Below, piece after piece: positions 26,591-34,651 of a DNA stretch of 64,000 nucleotides (positions within the stretch are counted from its first letter, which is position 1; each line of letters begins with the position of its first letter). The notes below the pieces were generated by a model that was not told the DNA's origin, made no database searches, and saw only the letters and a program-made list of their open reading frames with translations. The translations under genes were made by a program, and so were the position numbers. Origin of the DNA: Brucella pseudogrignonensis. GTDB lineage: Bacteria; Pseudomonadota; Alphaproteobacteria; Rhizobiales; Rhizobiaceae. Location: NCBI RefSeq assembly GCF_002252525.1, contig NZ_NNRM01000047.1, positions 62,001-126,000 on the forward strand. The letters run 5' to 3'.

Positions 26591-28369
26591 TCAAGTGGCA
26601 GATTGACGCTGCTGTTTGATAACGATAAAGAGGCGTTCACATCTGCTTCGTGCAGATGCGGAGGGGTGGCCGAGCGGTTTAAGGCACCGGTCTTGAAAAC
26701 CGGCGTGCAGGAGACTGTACCGTGGGTTCGAATCCCACCCCCTCCGCCATTTCAGACCGCCTCTGGGCACGCCAATCGCCGCCGATTGCCGCCCTTGACC
26801 GGCAATAAGCGTCTTTAGCAGCTCCGTTTTCGATCCCATGATGCGAATCGCGTCGTCCGCGACCTCGACACGCTGCGCTAGCGAGCGCAGGTGATCCCGC
26901 CGATAGCCGCCCTCATGGCCGCGAATGCGCTCCCGCGCGCGGCGTGCAAACCCTTCGATCATCGCGGGACTGAGGGCGCTGTGGCCGGGACTTTCGAGCA
27001 ACGCTTGCGCCCGGTCGGCATCGGCCCTGGCCTGATCGCGGAGAACCTTGAGGCCAGCGATGCGCTCCTTGAGCGCCGGGTCGTCCAGATCAGCCACGCC
27101 CGCTTCGATGGCGTCATAGAGCCGCTTGAGGCGCGATTCCGATTCGGTCGCCTGCCGTTGCAAAGAGGCGATGTGTTCGCGGCGGCGCTCGGCCTGATCC
27201 TCACGACGACCGAGGACGGTCCCAAGCAGCTTCTCCAGCCGGTCGGGATCGAGCAAGCGTTCCTCGATATGACTGGTGACCATCCTATCGAGCTTGTCCA
27301 TAGGGATCGCGCGGCCCTTGCAGCCGGTCTCGCCCTGCCGTGCCTTGATCGAACAGGCATAGTAGCGGTAGCGGCCGCTCTTTCCGGTGCGGATGGTCAT
27401 GGCTCCGCCGCAGTTGCCGCAATAGCAGATGCCGGTTAGCAGGGTCGGCCCGATCACCACGCGGGCGGGCAACTCGGTCTTGGGGTTGCGGGCCTGCAAA
27501 AGCGACTGAACGGCGTCGAAGGTCTCCCGCTCGATGATGGCGGGCACCGGGACGATGACGATCTCGCCGGGAGCGCGTGGGTCATTGTGCTTGCTGCGCT
27601 TCCCCCATTCATGTTCGCCGATATAGGTGCGGCGGGTCAGGACGCGATGGACCTGGCCGATGCCCCAGCGGCCGCCATCGCGGGTGAAGATGCCTTTGGC
27701 GTTCAGATGCTTGACGATCGCCTTGACGCCCATCTGGCCACTATCGCCCTGACCTTCCAGAGCGAGCCGGTAGATCAGCCGGATGGTGTCGGCGTGCAGC
27801 GGGTCGATTTCCAGCTTCTTCTTGGTCTTGGCCCCCCGCTGTTCGGCGGCGGCGATCCGGTAGCCGATCGGTGGCAGCGAACCGTTCCAGAAGCCCTGCC
27901 GGGCATTCTCCTTCAGGGCGCGCGTGACGTGCTTGCCGTTTTCCTTCGACTGGTATTCGTCGAATAATGACATGATCCGCCGCATCATGTCGTGGATCGG
28001 GTCGTCCCCTAACTCCTGCGTGATAGAAATGAGGCGCACGTCATTTTTGGCGAGCTTCCGGTAGTAATATTCCATGTCGAAGGCATCGCGGAAGAAGCGC
28101 GAGAAGCTGTGAACCAGCACCACATCGAAGGGTGCGGGCTTCGACGTGCCCGCCTCGATCATCCGCTGGAACTCCGGGCGGCGATCGTTCGTGGCCGTGT
28201 TGCCTGGCTCCACGAAGATTTCGACAAGCTGATAGCCGCGCGCCGCGCAATACGCCTCGCCTTGCTTGCGCTGGTCAGGGATCGACACGTCATGCTCGGC
28301 CTGCCGGGCGGTCGAAACGCGCAGGTAGAGGGCAGCCCGCAGGGCGACGTTGGGAGATTGTGCGTTCAT
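26591..28369 (-). CDS. Large serine recombinase (element integrase)
   Basis: This 592-residue recombinase has the resolvase domain at about residues 10-150 with catalytic S19 in YLRVSTARQ and the HSFSRFFRD arginines. A recombinase domain follows near 170-290, then a zinc-ribbon (CYCGNCGG to ACSIKARQGETGC, about 315-360) and a coiled-coil segment. The last 55 or so codons, starting at GWDSNPRYSLL, are the antisense of tRNA-Ser and of host DNA beyond it, so the reading frame crosses the junction. The ATG overlaps the stop of the upstream HTH gene by four bases. Confidence 0.9.
   Translation of the reverse strand: MNAQSPNVALRAALYLRVSTARQAEHDVSIPDQRKQGEAYCAARGYQLVEIFVEPGNTATNDRRPEFQRMIEAGTSKPAPFDVVLVHSFSRFFRDAFDMEYYYRKLAKNDVRLISITQELGDDPIHDMMRRIMSLFDEYQSKENGKHVTRALKENARQGFWNGSLPPIGYRIAAAEQRGAKTKKKLEIDPLHADTIRLIYRLALEGQGDSGQMGVKAIVKHLNAKGIFTRDGGRWGIGQVHRVLTRRTYIGEHEWGKRSKHNDPRAPGEIVIVPVPAIIERETFDAVQSLLQARNPKTELPARVVIGPTLLTGICYCGNCGGAMTIRTGKSGRYRYYACSIKARQGETGCKGRAIPMDKLDRMVTSHIEERLLDPDRLEKLLGTVLGRREDQAERRREHIASLQRQATESESRLKRLYDAIEAGVADLDDPALKERIAGLKVLRDQARADADRAQALLESPGHSALSPAMIEGFARRARERIRGHEGGYRRDHLRSLAQRVEVADDAIRIMGSKTELLKTLIAGQGRQSAAIGVPRGGLKWRRGWDSNPRYSLLHAGFQDRCLKPLGHPSASARSRCERLFIVIKQQRQSAT
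26660..26749 (+). tRNA. tRNA-Ser (anticodon UGA), CCA encoded
   Basis: A complete class II cloverleaf has acceptor stem GGAGGGG pairing with CCCCTCC, D-arm GGCCGAGCGG, anticodon loop CTTGAAA with TGA at 26694-26696, a long variable arm typical of serine tRNA, and TGGGTTCGAATCCCA for the T-arm. The discriminator G and CCA are encoded (ending 26749). It marks the left junction of the conjugative element. Confidence 0.97.
26725..26760. other. Left attachment site region (attL) of the conjugative element
   Basis: The 3' end of tRNA-Ser directly abuts a serine-recombinase gene, and base composition rises on the right. The exact crossover cannot be fixed because the right end is outside the window. 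The duplicated tRNA 3' segment expected at attR would define it. Confidence 0.65.
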
Positions 28370-28755
28370 TTGCGGGTTCCTTTCGACTTGCGCCGCTCGA
28401 TCAGGGGCAAGACCAGCTCTACGCGGTCGTACACCACCTTGGGGACCAACCTGAGACCTTGGCCCTTCTCCATGCGGATCAGGCCGAAACTCTCCATTTT
28501 CTTGAGGGTGCGTGAGACGTTGGGCGTGGCGCGGCCGGTGATCTGTGCCAGTTCCTCCAGCGAGCCGGGTTCTTGCTCATGGATGATGCGCAGCAGATCG
28601 CGATTGCCTGCCGACAGAAGCCGGGCGAACGATTCCGTGGAGGCGAACCAGACGGTGGGATCGCCGGGCGATGGCTTTTCCTCGCCCTTTGCGATCCGCA
28701 TGGTGCGGGCTTTCATTTCCTCCGGGTCGGCGATCCCGACTTTCAGCGTCGTCAC
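28366..28755 (-). CDS. MarR-like winged-helix regulator (HVO_A0114-type)
   Basis: This protein of about 129 residues has a winged-helix core: FARLLSAGNRDLLRIIHEQEPGSLEELAQITGRATPNVSRTLKKMESFGLIRM. The basic C-terminus reads RRKSKGTRK. The GTG at 28755 is chosen because GGGGA lies six bases upstream; an ATG at 28797 would overlap the preceding gene. It is the middle gene of a three-gene unit ending in the integrase, so it probably regulates integration or excision. The target is unknown. Confidence 0.78.
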   Translation of the reverse strand: MTTLKVGIADPEEMKARTMRIAKGEEKPSPGDPTVWFASTESFARLLSAGNRDLLRIIHEQEPGSLEELAQITGRATPNVSRTLKKMESFGLIRMEKGQGLRLVPKVVYDRVELVLPLIERRKSKGTRK

Positions 28756-28774
28756 GGCAAATCCCCTACTTTCG

Positions 28775-29089
28775 TCAGGGCTTATCATTATCATCACGAG
28801 ATAGGTATTTCAAGCCTGCCGGCAGATCGAGCGAGCCGAACATCTCATCGAAAACATCAGCGAACCAGCGTTCGAATACCTGAATCTCGGCCTCGGAGAT
28901 CGGCACTTCATCGGGCCAGTCATCAATGACGGGCAGCTTCTCCACGTCGAAGACATGAGGCGGACTGCCGCGCGGCGGACTGATGCGCGGCGCGGGATCG
29001 TGGCCATAGTCGTAGAGGTCGTCGGGAAGCGTTCGGGGGGCCGGCTGTCTTGGGCGGCCTCGTTGGGCGCGGCGGCGCTCTGCGCACAT
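28775..29089 (-). CDS. Acidic hypothetical protein, first gene of the integrase operon
   Basis: This 104-residue protein has a basic, proline-rich first third and an acidic second half (FDVEKLPVIDDWPDEVP, AEIQVFERWFADVFDEMFGSLDLP). I recognise no family. A strong GGAGGA five bases before the ATG supports the start. It lies 19 bases ahead of the winged-helix gene, so it probably shares a transcript with that gene and the integrase. A role as excision factor or regulator partner is only a guess from position. Confidence 0.65.
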   Translation of the reverse strand: MCAERRRAQRGRPRQPAPRTLPDDLYDYGHDPAPRISPPRGSPPHVFDVEKLPVIDDWPDEVPISEAEIQVFERWFADVFDEMFGSLDLPAGLKYLSRDDNDKP

Positions 29090-29211
29090 GGTATCCTCCG
29101 TGTTTTGCTGGTAGATTCAGGGGCGCTAAAGCCCCGGAATTAAGCGAAGCATGGAGGGGGAACGGCGGTGTGTAGCGTGCCGCATTCGCGTCTGTGCACT
29201 GACGGCACCCC

Positions 29212-30045
29212 CTAGCGAGAGGCGGCAGCGTAGTCGCCTGGCGTCGCACCGAAATGCTGACGGAAGTGGCGAATGAGATGGCTTTGATCGAAGAGGCCGA
29301 CGCTCACGGCGGTCTCGGCTGAGGAGACGCCGCAGGACAGCAGGCTCTTGGCCCTGTTGAGGCGTATCTGGGTCAGGTAGCGATGCACGGACAGTCCGGT
29401 GTTCGCCCGGAACACGCGCATGAAATGATATTCGCTGAGACCGGCGACTGCCGCGACCTCGCCCACGGATACGGGTTCGGCGAAGTGTGTTTGCAGATAG
29501 TCGATCGCCCGCCGCATATCGGCCCTGACGATCCGCGAACGGCGCCCATGGCGTGAGCGTTGGCCGTAACGGGCGATAATCGCGCCGAAGCCGTCATAGG
29601 CCGCGCATTCCTTTTCCATGCGATCGGGGGTGCCGGCGATGACGGCATGGGCGCGCAGAAGGTGCCGCGTGGCTTCGGCGTCACCGAGTATAGGGTCAAC
29701 ACCGAAATCGAGATGTCCGGTCCCGCCCAGAACGTCGTCGGCGATGGATTCGAGAAAGCGGGCGGAGGGATAGAAGGCGCAGTATTCCCATCCGCGATCC
29801 CGTTCGGCGGCCTCGCCGGTCTGAACCTCGCCGGGCGGGATAATGAGGATCGATCCCGCGCCCGCGACGCCTTCACGCCCGGCGATCCGGTGGCGTTGCG
29901 CGCCGCGCGCAAAAGCGGCGATCACGAACTCTTCATGGAAATGAGCCGGGTATCGGTAGTCGAAGAAGGACGCGCGCAGCAGTTCAAGCCCGTCCGGCAG
30001 GCTGCTGTCCTTCCACAAGCTGATCTTGTCCCGCTTCCTCGTCAT
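29212..30045 (-). CDS. AraC-family transcriptional regulator
   Basis: This 277-residue protein has a cupin-like N-terminal sensor (HFHEEFVIAAFARGAQRHRIAGREG, then LIIPPGEVQTGEA) and a C-terminal double helix-turn-helix (PVSVGEVAAVAGLSEYHFMRVFRANTGLSVHRYL, then DQSHLIRHFRQHFGATPGDY). It is divergent from azlCD and separated by about 117 bases, which makes it the likely regulator of that exporter, a common arrangement. The ATG at 30045 follows a purine-rich GGAAAGAG. Confidence 0.88.
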   Translation of the reverse strand: MTRKRDKISLWKDSSLPDGLELLRASFFDYRYPAHFHEEFVIAAFARGAQRHRIAGREGVAGAGSILIIPPGEVQTGEAAERDRGWEYCAFYPSARFLESIADDVLGGTGHLDFGVDPILGDAEATRHLLRAHAVIAGTPDRMEKECAAYDGFGAIIARYGQRSRHGRRSRIVRADMRRAIDYLQTHFAEPVSVGEVAAVAGLSEYHFMRVFRANTGLSVHRYLTQIRLNRAKSLLSCGVSSAETAVSVGLFDQSHLIRHFRQHFGATPGDYAAASR

Positions 30046-30161
30046 GCTCTCTTTCCGACCGCCTTGCCGTCCATCGCCGGCGAGCGATGCGCAGGATTCT
30101 CCAATCATGTTCGCAATGTGCCGGACTAAGACGTGCTGAAGCAGACGTTAGACTACGGCCA

Positions 30162-30926
30162 ATGATGACAGAGAATATTTCAGCGAAAACTACTATCCAC
30201 CATCACGATCAACTTCCCTTAGAGCTTTTTCGGCAAGGTGTCATCGCCTGCCTGCCGACGATCCTCGGTTTCTGGAGCATCGGTTTCGCCGCCGGCGCCA
30301 TCGGTGCGCTGGCCGGTTTCTCGGTGCTCGACATCACGCTGCTGGCGGTCTTCCTCTACGCCGGATCGGCGCAGTTCATGTTCTACTCGCTGCATGCGGC
30401 CGGGGCCGGCGTTCTGGCCATCGTGCTCGGTGTCATGCTCATCAACATGCGCTACGTCCTGATGAGTTCCTATATGGCCATCTATTTCACCAGGGCCAGT
30501 TCCCTCCAGAAGTTCGTCAGCGGCGCTCTCCTGACGGACGAGACGTTCGGCGTCGCGGCCCAACAGGGCAGCCGCACCGGCGAGTTGCCCTTCGCGTGGA
30601 TGCTTGGCCTCAACGTCACGGCCTGGCTCAACTGGATCGTCGCCAATCTGACGGGCGCGCTGCTGGCGGCCTCGCTGCCGGAGTCGATCACGCAGGGTCT
30701 GAGCTTCAGCCTCGTCGCCATGTTCATCGGTTTATTGCTGATGACATGGTTCGCCAGCCGGCAGCGGCTGCTTGAAACCATCGCAATTGCAATCTCGGTC
30801 GCCGTGATCGCCGGCACGTCCCGAACGCTCGACGTCAATATCGGCGTCCTGCTGGCGACGGTGGCGGCTGCGAGCGTTTCGACGCTGCTCCTGTGGCGCG
30901 CTTACACGAGGAAACATGACCAATGA
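30162..30926 (+). CDS. azlC: Branched-chain amino-acid exporter large subunit AzlC
   Basis: This 254-residue AzlC-type membrane protein contains FLYAGSAQFMFYSL near residue 60, INMRYVLMSSYMAIYF near 95, and about eight membrane spans. AzlC with the small AzlD exports branched-chain amino acids or analogues. Two ATGs in tandem (30162 and 30165) start it. The stop overlaps the azlD start by four bases. Confidence 0.9.
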   Translation: MMTENISAKTTIHHHDQLPLELFRQGVIACLPTILGFWSIGFAAGAIGALAGFSVLDITLLAVFLYAGSAQFMFYSLHAAGAGVLAIVLGVMLINMRYVLMSSYMAIYFTRASSLQKFVSGALLTDETFGVAAQQGSRTGELPFAWMLGLNVTAWLNWIVANLTGALLAASLPESITQGLSFSLVAMFIGLLLMTWFASRQRLLETIAIAISVAVIAGTSRTLDVNIGVLLATVAAASVSTLLLWRAYTRKHDQ

Positions 30927-31243
30927 CCGGCTCTCTCTACCTCGCGATCGGACTCTCCGCCGCCGTCACGATCATCTTGCGAGCCTTTCCGGTGTTGCTT
31001 CTGTCGCGGTTCGCTATGCCGCAGGTTGTCCGGGACTGGCTCGGCTTCGTGCCAGCCGCCATCATGGCCGCGATCGTGGCGGCCGAACTCATCCATAAGC
31101 CCGAGTTCAGCGAATCCGGCGTCAGCATCTCACTCGTGGCGGCACTTGCGGCGACGCTGGCGGGCGTGGTCTCACGCAGCCTGTTCGTAACGGTGATCGT
31201 AGGCGTCGTGGCGTTCCTGATTGCACAGACGCTTTTGGTCTAG
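30923..31243 (+). CDS. azlD: Branched-chain amino-acid exporter small subunit AzlD
   Basis: This 106-residue protein has about four membrane spans. It carries the AzlD pattern RAFPVLLLSRFAMPQVVRDWLGFVPAAIMAAIV near the N-terminus. It is translationally coupled to azlC through an ATGA overlap, and the pair forms the exporter. Confidence 0.9.
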   Translation: MTGSLYLAIGLSAAVTIILRAFPVLLLSRFAMPQVVRDWLGFVPAAIMAAIVAAELIHKPEFSESGVSISLVAALAATLAGVVSRSLFVTVIVGVVAFLIAQTLLV

Positions 31244-31257
31244 GCCGGTGCGAGCGT

Positions 31258-31485
31258 CTATCCGCTAGCAGGACCAGTTGCCCGCCGCGCCTTGGCGAAC
31301 CCTCGATCCGTGGCGATGAAACGCTCCAGCATCGGCACGATCAGTCTGGCAGGTTCGATTGGCGCTCCGCCATCGGCCAACAGAGCGCCATAGTCGATCA
31401 GGTCACGATGGAGCTGGGCGGGCAGTTCCACCGTCACCTTCACCGGCTTGTCGTCGGCCAGTGGACCAAGTTTCAGCTTCGTCAT
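31258..31485 (-). CDS. DUF2274 protein at the end of the trb operon
   Basis: This 75-residue protein begins MTKLKLGPLADDKPVKVTVELPAQLHRDL and carries EPARLIVPMLERFIATDRGFAKARR, the DUF2274 pattern found directly after trbI in many alphaproteobacterial conjugative elements. Its resemblance to ribbon-helix-helix proteins hints at DNA binding; its function is not established. CAGGA lies seven bases before the ATG. Here it is separated from trbI by an inserted miniature element of about 340 bases. Confidence 0.85.
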   Translation of the reverse strand: MTKLKLGPLADDKPVKVTVELPAQLHRDLIDYGALLADGGAPIEPARLIVPMLERFIATDRGFAKARRATGPASG

Positions 31486-31509
31486 GGTCAATTCCTGTAA
31501 GGTTCGAGG

Positions 31510-31833
31510 ACTAAATCATATGCCGACTGGAAAACTATGCCGACATCGGAACGAAATGAGCGAGTAAAGGGATGAAAAACTTCGAGATTGACAGTGTTCT
31601 GTATCGGCATAGTCGTGGCTCCCATAGCCAGGTGACGTGTGTGGAAGGCATCGTGTGGGGGGACGCTTTTGCGTTGTTTCAAGGAAATATTCTTCTTTGG
31701 GCTCCGCCCGCCAGCAATCTGGCTCGTCTTCCTCGCATAGAACTATGCCGACTGATCGCGGCGAATTCGTCAGGGAACCGGGCAAGATACACTCGGAACG
31801 CGGGATAGTCCTGAAGTCGGCATATGATTTAGT
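31510..31833. mobile_element. Miniature inverted-repeat element inserted at the 3' end of trbI
   Basis: This 324-base element has perfect 19-base terminal inverted repeats, ACTAAATCATATGCCGACT at 31510-31528 and its complement at 31815-31833. Copies of TATGCCGAC recur inside (31536-31544, 31744-31752, and an 8/9 inverted copy at 31603-31611), so the termini plus these give five sites, as for transposase-binding repeats. It encodes no transposase; the 78-codon open frame inside has no family features. The original trbI tail (DLVLEPYRN, stop) is seen beyond the element on the DUF2274 side, which shows an insertion. Confidence 0.82.
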
Positions 31834-31849
31834 ATTCCGCTAGCGGAAT
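31834..31849. repeat. 16-bp perfect palindrome at the element junction
   Basis: ATTCCGCTAGCGGAAT lies between the inverted-repeat element and the remaining trbI sequence and supplies the new trbI stop codon (TAG on the minus strand). It is not part of ancestral trbI, so it came with the insertion event. Confidence 0.7.
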
Positions 31850-32955
31850 ACCAGGTCTCGGGTGACTATGACCCTGACCGGGAAGCCGGGCCGGATGGTC
31901 AGCGTCGGTGCGACCTGCAACTGGCGCTGGACGATCTGCTGTCCGGCCTGATTGATGGTGTCCTGCGCCCCGTCGCGGATGGCGCGGATCAGCCGGTCCT
32001 CTTCGTCGGTCGCCAGTTCCGTGCCGATGCCGAGCAGCGTCGAAAGGCCGGCGGCTTTCATCAGATCCCACCAGTGATAATCGACGCCATCCTCAAGGCC
32101 GGCATAGCCGGAAGCGTCCGCGCCGGGCTGGCGCTCCAGCACGATGGAGCGGCCATTGGGCAGGATCAGACGGTTCCAGACGAGCAGCACGCGGCGCTGG
32201 CCGAAGGTCACGCCCGCATCGTATTGGCCGATGATGCGCGTGCCCTGCGGGATCAGGAGAAGCGAGCCGGTCGGGCTGTCATAGACGTTTTCCGTCACCT
32301 GCGCGGTGATCTGCCCCGGAAGGTCGGAACGGATGCCGGTAATCATCGCCGCCGGGATCACAGCCCCGGCTTGAAGGATATATGGCGATGCCGGAGCCAT
32401 GATGCGGTCCAGGGCGACGGTCTGCCGATCCACGGGGCCATTGAGGAAGGCGGTGTGCCGATCCTGTGTGCCGGCAGCACCTAGCTGGCCGGTCGGAGCG
32501 AGACCGGCGAGACTCGGGCTTGCGGTTCCCGTTCCAGGGGCGGTCTGGAAAAAGACGCGGCTGACGCGCGCGGCTTCCTCCTCGGCGATGCGGCGTTGCT
32601 CCGCCGGATCGACGGCGGGCGTCGTCATGACGGGCGGCGCAACCGGCTGGCCCCGGTTCTGCGCGTCGAGGATGGGGCCGCCCAGGTCGCCCGGCAATGC
32701 CGGTCCCAGGACGGGGCCGGTATAGTCGCGCGGCAGGCCGGACAGCCCGTCCGCCGTGGGGCGGTTCTCGGTCGAATAGAGTTCTTCGCCGCTCCCGCCC
32801 ATGTCGCGGGTCTGAAGCGCGTAGATCAGCGCGCCGCCGATGCCGAACAGCGCGACCGCTCCGACACCGGCCAGCATCTTGCGGGACAGGCGGGTAACGC
32901 GCGGCGGTTCGGCACGCAGCCGCATCGTGTCCGTGGTGGTGGTATCTTCGGTCAT
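31840..32955 (-). CDS. trbI: Conjugal transfer protein TrbI (C-terminus altered)
   Basis: TrbI is the VirB10-like protein that spans the envelope in the mating-pair apparatus. This 371-residue protein has one N-terminal membrane span (residues about 28-48), a proline-rich linker, and the TrbI/VirB10 C-terminal domain with AVIPAAMITGIRSDLPGQ and LLIPQGTRIIGQYD. It ends ...VIVTRDLVFR because an insertion replaced the usual tail LEPYRN. Only about six residues are lost, so function may be kept. Its ATG overlaps the trbG stop. Confidence 0.93.
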   Translation of the reverse strand: MTEDTTTTDTMRLRAEPPRVTRLSRKMLAGVGAVALFGIGGALIYALQTRDMGGSGEELYSTENRPTADGLSGLPRDYTGPVLGPALPGDLGGPILDAQNRGQPVAPPVMTTPAVDPAEQRRIAEEEAARVSRVFFQTAPGTGTASPSLAGLAPTGQLGAAGTQDRHTAFLNGPVDRQTVALDRIMAPASPYILQAGAVIPAAMITGIRSDLPGQITAQVTENVYDSPTGSLLLIPQGTRIIGQYDAGVTFGQRRVLLVWNRLILPNGRSIVLERQPGADASGYAGLEDGVDYHWWDLMKAAGLSTLLGIGTELATDEEDRLIRAIRDGAQDTINQAGQQIVQRQLQVAPTLTIRPGFPVRVIVTRDLVFR

Positions 32956-33965
32956 GACCGGGATTCTCCGGTCGCCTTCGCGGGCTGTGCAGCCTGCCGT
33001 TGCTCGATACGGACGATCCTGACCGTCTGCTGACGATCGCCGCTGCCAAGGCGCAGCTCGGCCGCGCCGAACAGGCGGTCCACGATCAGGATGTTCTGGT
33101 GGATGCGGCTGTTGACGATCTGGGTTTCACCGTCCGAGCCGATGACGAAGATCGGCGGCATCTCGCCCTGCACGATGCCGCGTGGGAAGACGACATAGAT
33201 GCGGCGGCCGTCGTCAAAGACGGAGATAGGTTTCCAGGGTGGATTATCGCCGGTCAGGCCGTAGCGATAGTTGCGCCCGGCCTCGGCGGGGATGATCGGA
33301 ACGGCCGGAACGGTCTGGCGCTGGCCCGCTGGTGGCGCGGGATAGGCCCAGGCCACCGCCGGCATGTAGAGGGCTTCGCGGGCGCGCAGTTCGATCAAGT
33401 AGGTGCGCCGGTCGGTGGTCACGACGAGATTGGTCGAGATGTCCGGCCGGGTTGGTTTGACGAGGATATGGACGCGGCGCGACGTTCCGCTGCCGCTCTC
33501 TGTATCGCCGATGATCCAGCGGGCCGTATCGCCGGCGGCGATCGGCCCTGCGCCGGTCAGGCTCTCGCCCGGCTCCAGCGCGATGCTGGTTATCTGCCCG
33601 ACGGCCGCATAGACCTGATAGAGCGCGCCTTCGCTCCACGGGAAAATCTGGATGGCGTTGTAATAGCCCTCGCGGCGCGGCTCGACGCGGGCGGCTGCAT
33701 TGGCGTTCTCGACACGGCCTGCCGGTGTCCCGGCAACAGTCCCGCCGCGCGCGACTGTCCATGCCGGCGGCGTGTGCAAAGGCCGGGGCCGGTCATCGGT
33801 GACGGCGGCCGGCACGACGGGCAGCGACGGCACGTCGGTGTCGTAGCTGAACTGCGGGGGTTTGTTGGTGGCGCAACCGGCCAGCATGGTGGCGGACAGC
33901 AGCAAAGCCGGAAGCCCATGTTTACGGAAAACCGGAACGGCGGGTTTGCGGCTCAACATGCTCAT
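32952..33965 (-). CDS. trbG: Conjugal transfer protein TrbG (VirB9-like lipoprotein)
   Basis: This 337-residue protein has a lipoprotein signal with lipobox LAGC near residue 30, a proline-rich stretch, and a VirB9/CagX-like domain (YQVYAAVGQITSIALEPGESLTG, then RTYLIELRA and RIYVVFPRG). It forms part of the outer-membrane core with TrbI. The ATG at 33965 overlaps the trbF stop, which decides the start over an open frame extending upstream. Confidence 0.92.
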   Translation of the reverse strand: MSMLSRKPAVPVFRKHGLPALLLSATMLAGCATNKPPQFSYDTDVPSLPVVPAAVTDDRPRPLHTPPAWTVARGGTVAGTPAGRVENANAAARVEPRREGYYNAIQIFPWSEGALYQVYAAVGQITSIALEPGESLTGAGPIAAGDTARWIIGDTESGSGTSRRVHILVKPTRPDISTNLVVTTDRRTYLIELRAREALYMPAVAWAYPAPPAGQRQTVPAVPIIPAEAGRNYRYGLTGDNPPWKPISVFDDGRRIYVVFPRGIVQGEMPPIFVIGSDGETQIVNSRIHQNILIVDRLFGAAELRLGSGDRQQTVRIVRIEQRQAAQPAKATGESRS

Positions 33966-34651
33966 TGGCTCATCTCCCGCGACCATGAGATTGCATTGAC
34001 GTAGATGCCGAGCGGATTGGCGCGCAGGCGCTCGGCGTCACGCGGCGACTGGATCACGATGGTCAGGATCGCGGTCCAGCGTTCGGTCGTGGAAATCTGA
34101 CCGTTCTCATAGTGACGCTCGGTCCACGCCACGCGGAAGCTGTCGTTCGATGCCCGGATGACGCTGGACACCTCGACGGCGATCTGCTGCTTGCCGACCT
34201 TCGTGAACGGGTCGTTGCTGCGGGCGTAATCGTTCAAGGCGGCCGCGCCTCGGTCGGTCGTCAATTCATAGGCGCGCAGCCAGTTCTGTCGGACGATGAT
34301 CGCATCGGCCGGGATGGCGCGGACCTGCTCGATGAAGCGGCCGAGATGGAACGCGATCTGCGGATCGGTCGGGCGATAGTCGGCGACGGCCGGAGCGACG
34401 GTTTGCGCCTGGCCGAGCCGGTCGACCTGCACGACCCATGGCACGACCGACCCGCGCGCCGACTGCCAGACAAGGGCGGCGGCGAAACCGGCCGACAGGA
34501 TCAGGGAACCGAACGCCATGTAACGCCAGTTTTTCGCCTGCACGCGGGCCGATCCGATCCGTTCATCCCAGGCTTGAGCAGCCTTCTGGTAGGGCGTTTC
34601 GGGTTCCGGCGATTTGCCGTAGTGGGTGGCTGGTCGTTTGAAGATGTTCAT
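33962..34651 (-). CDS. trbF: Conjugal transfer protein TrbF (VirB8-like)
   Basis: This 229-residue protein has a cytoplasmic N-terminus, one membrane span (about residues 45-65, MAFGSLILSAGFAAALVW), and the VirB8-like periplasmic domain with YRPTDPQIAFHLGRFIEQVR and VAWTERHYENGQ. VirB8-type proteins nucleate assembly of the secretion channel. It overlaps trbL and trbG by four bases on each side. Confidence 0.93.
   Translation of the reverse strand: MNIFKRPATHYGKSPEPETPYQKAAQAWDERIGSARVQAKNWRYMAFGSLILSAGFAAALVWQSARGSVVPWVVQVDRLGQAQTVAPAVADYRPTDPQIAFHLGRFIEQVRAIPADAIIVRQNWLRAYELTTDRGAAALNDYARSNDPFTKVGKQQIAVEVSSVIRASNDSFRVAWTERHYENGQISTTERWTAILTIVIQSPRDAERLRANPLGIYVNAISWSREMSQ

Noticed and set aside
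28366-28797. Toxin-antitoxin pair formed by the winged-helix gene and its upstream neighbour
   Set aside because: HVO_A0114-type regulators can pair with TumE-like toxins, but the upstream 104-residue protein has no TumE or other toxin features.
31572-31808. 78-codon plus-strand open frame inside the miniature element
   Set aside because: No ribosome site, no similarity to transposases, and it runs into the terminal repeat; probably chance.
33000-34004. 334-codon plus-strand open frame opposite trbG
   Set aside because: Composition-driven shadow; the minus-strand frame carries the VirB9 domain and lipobox.
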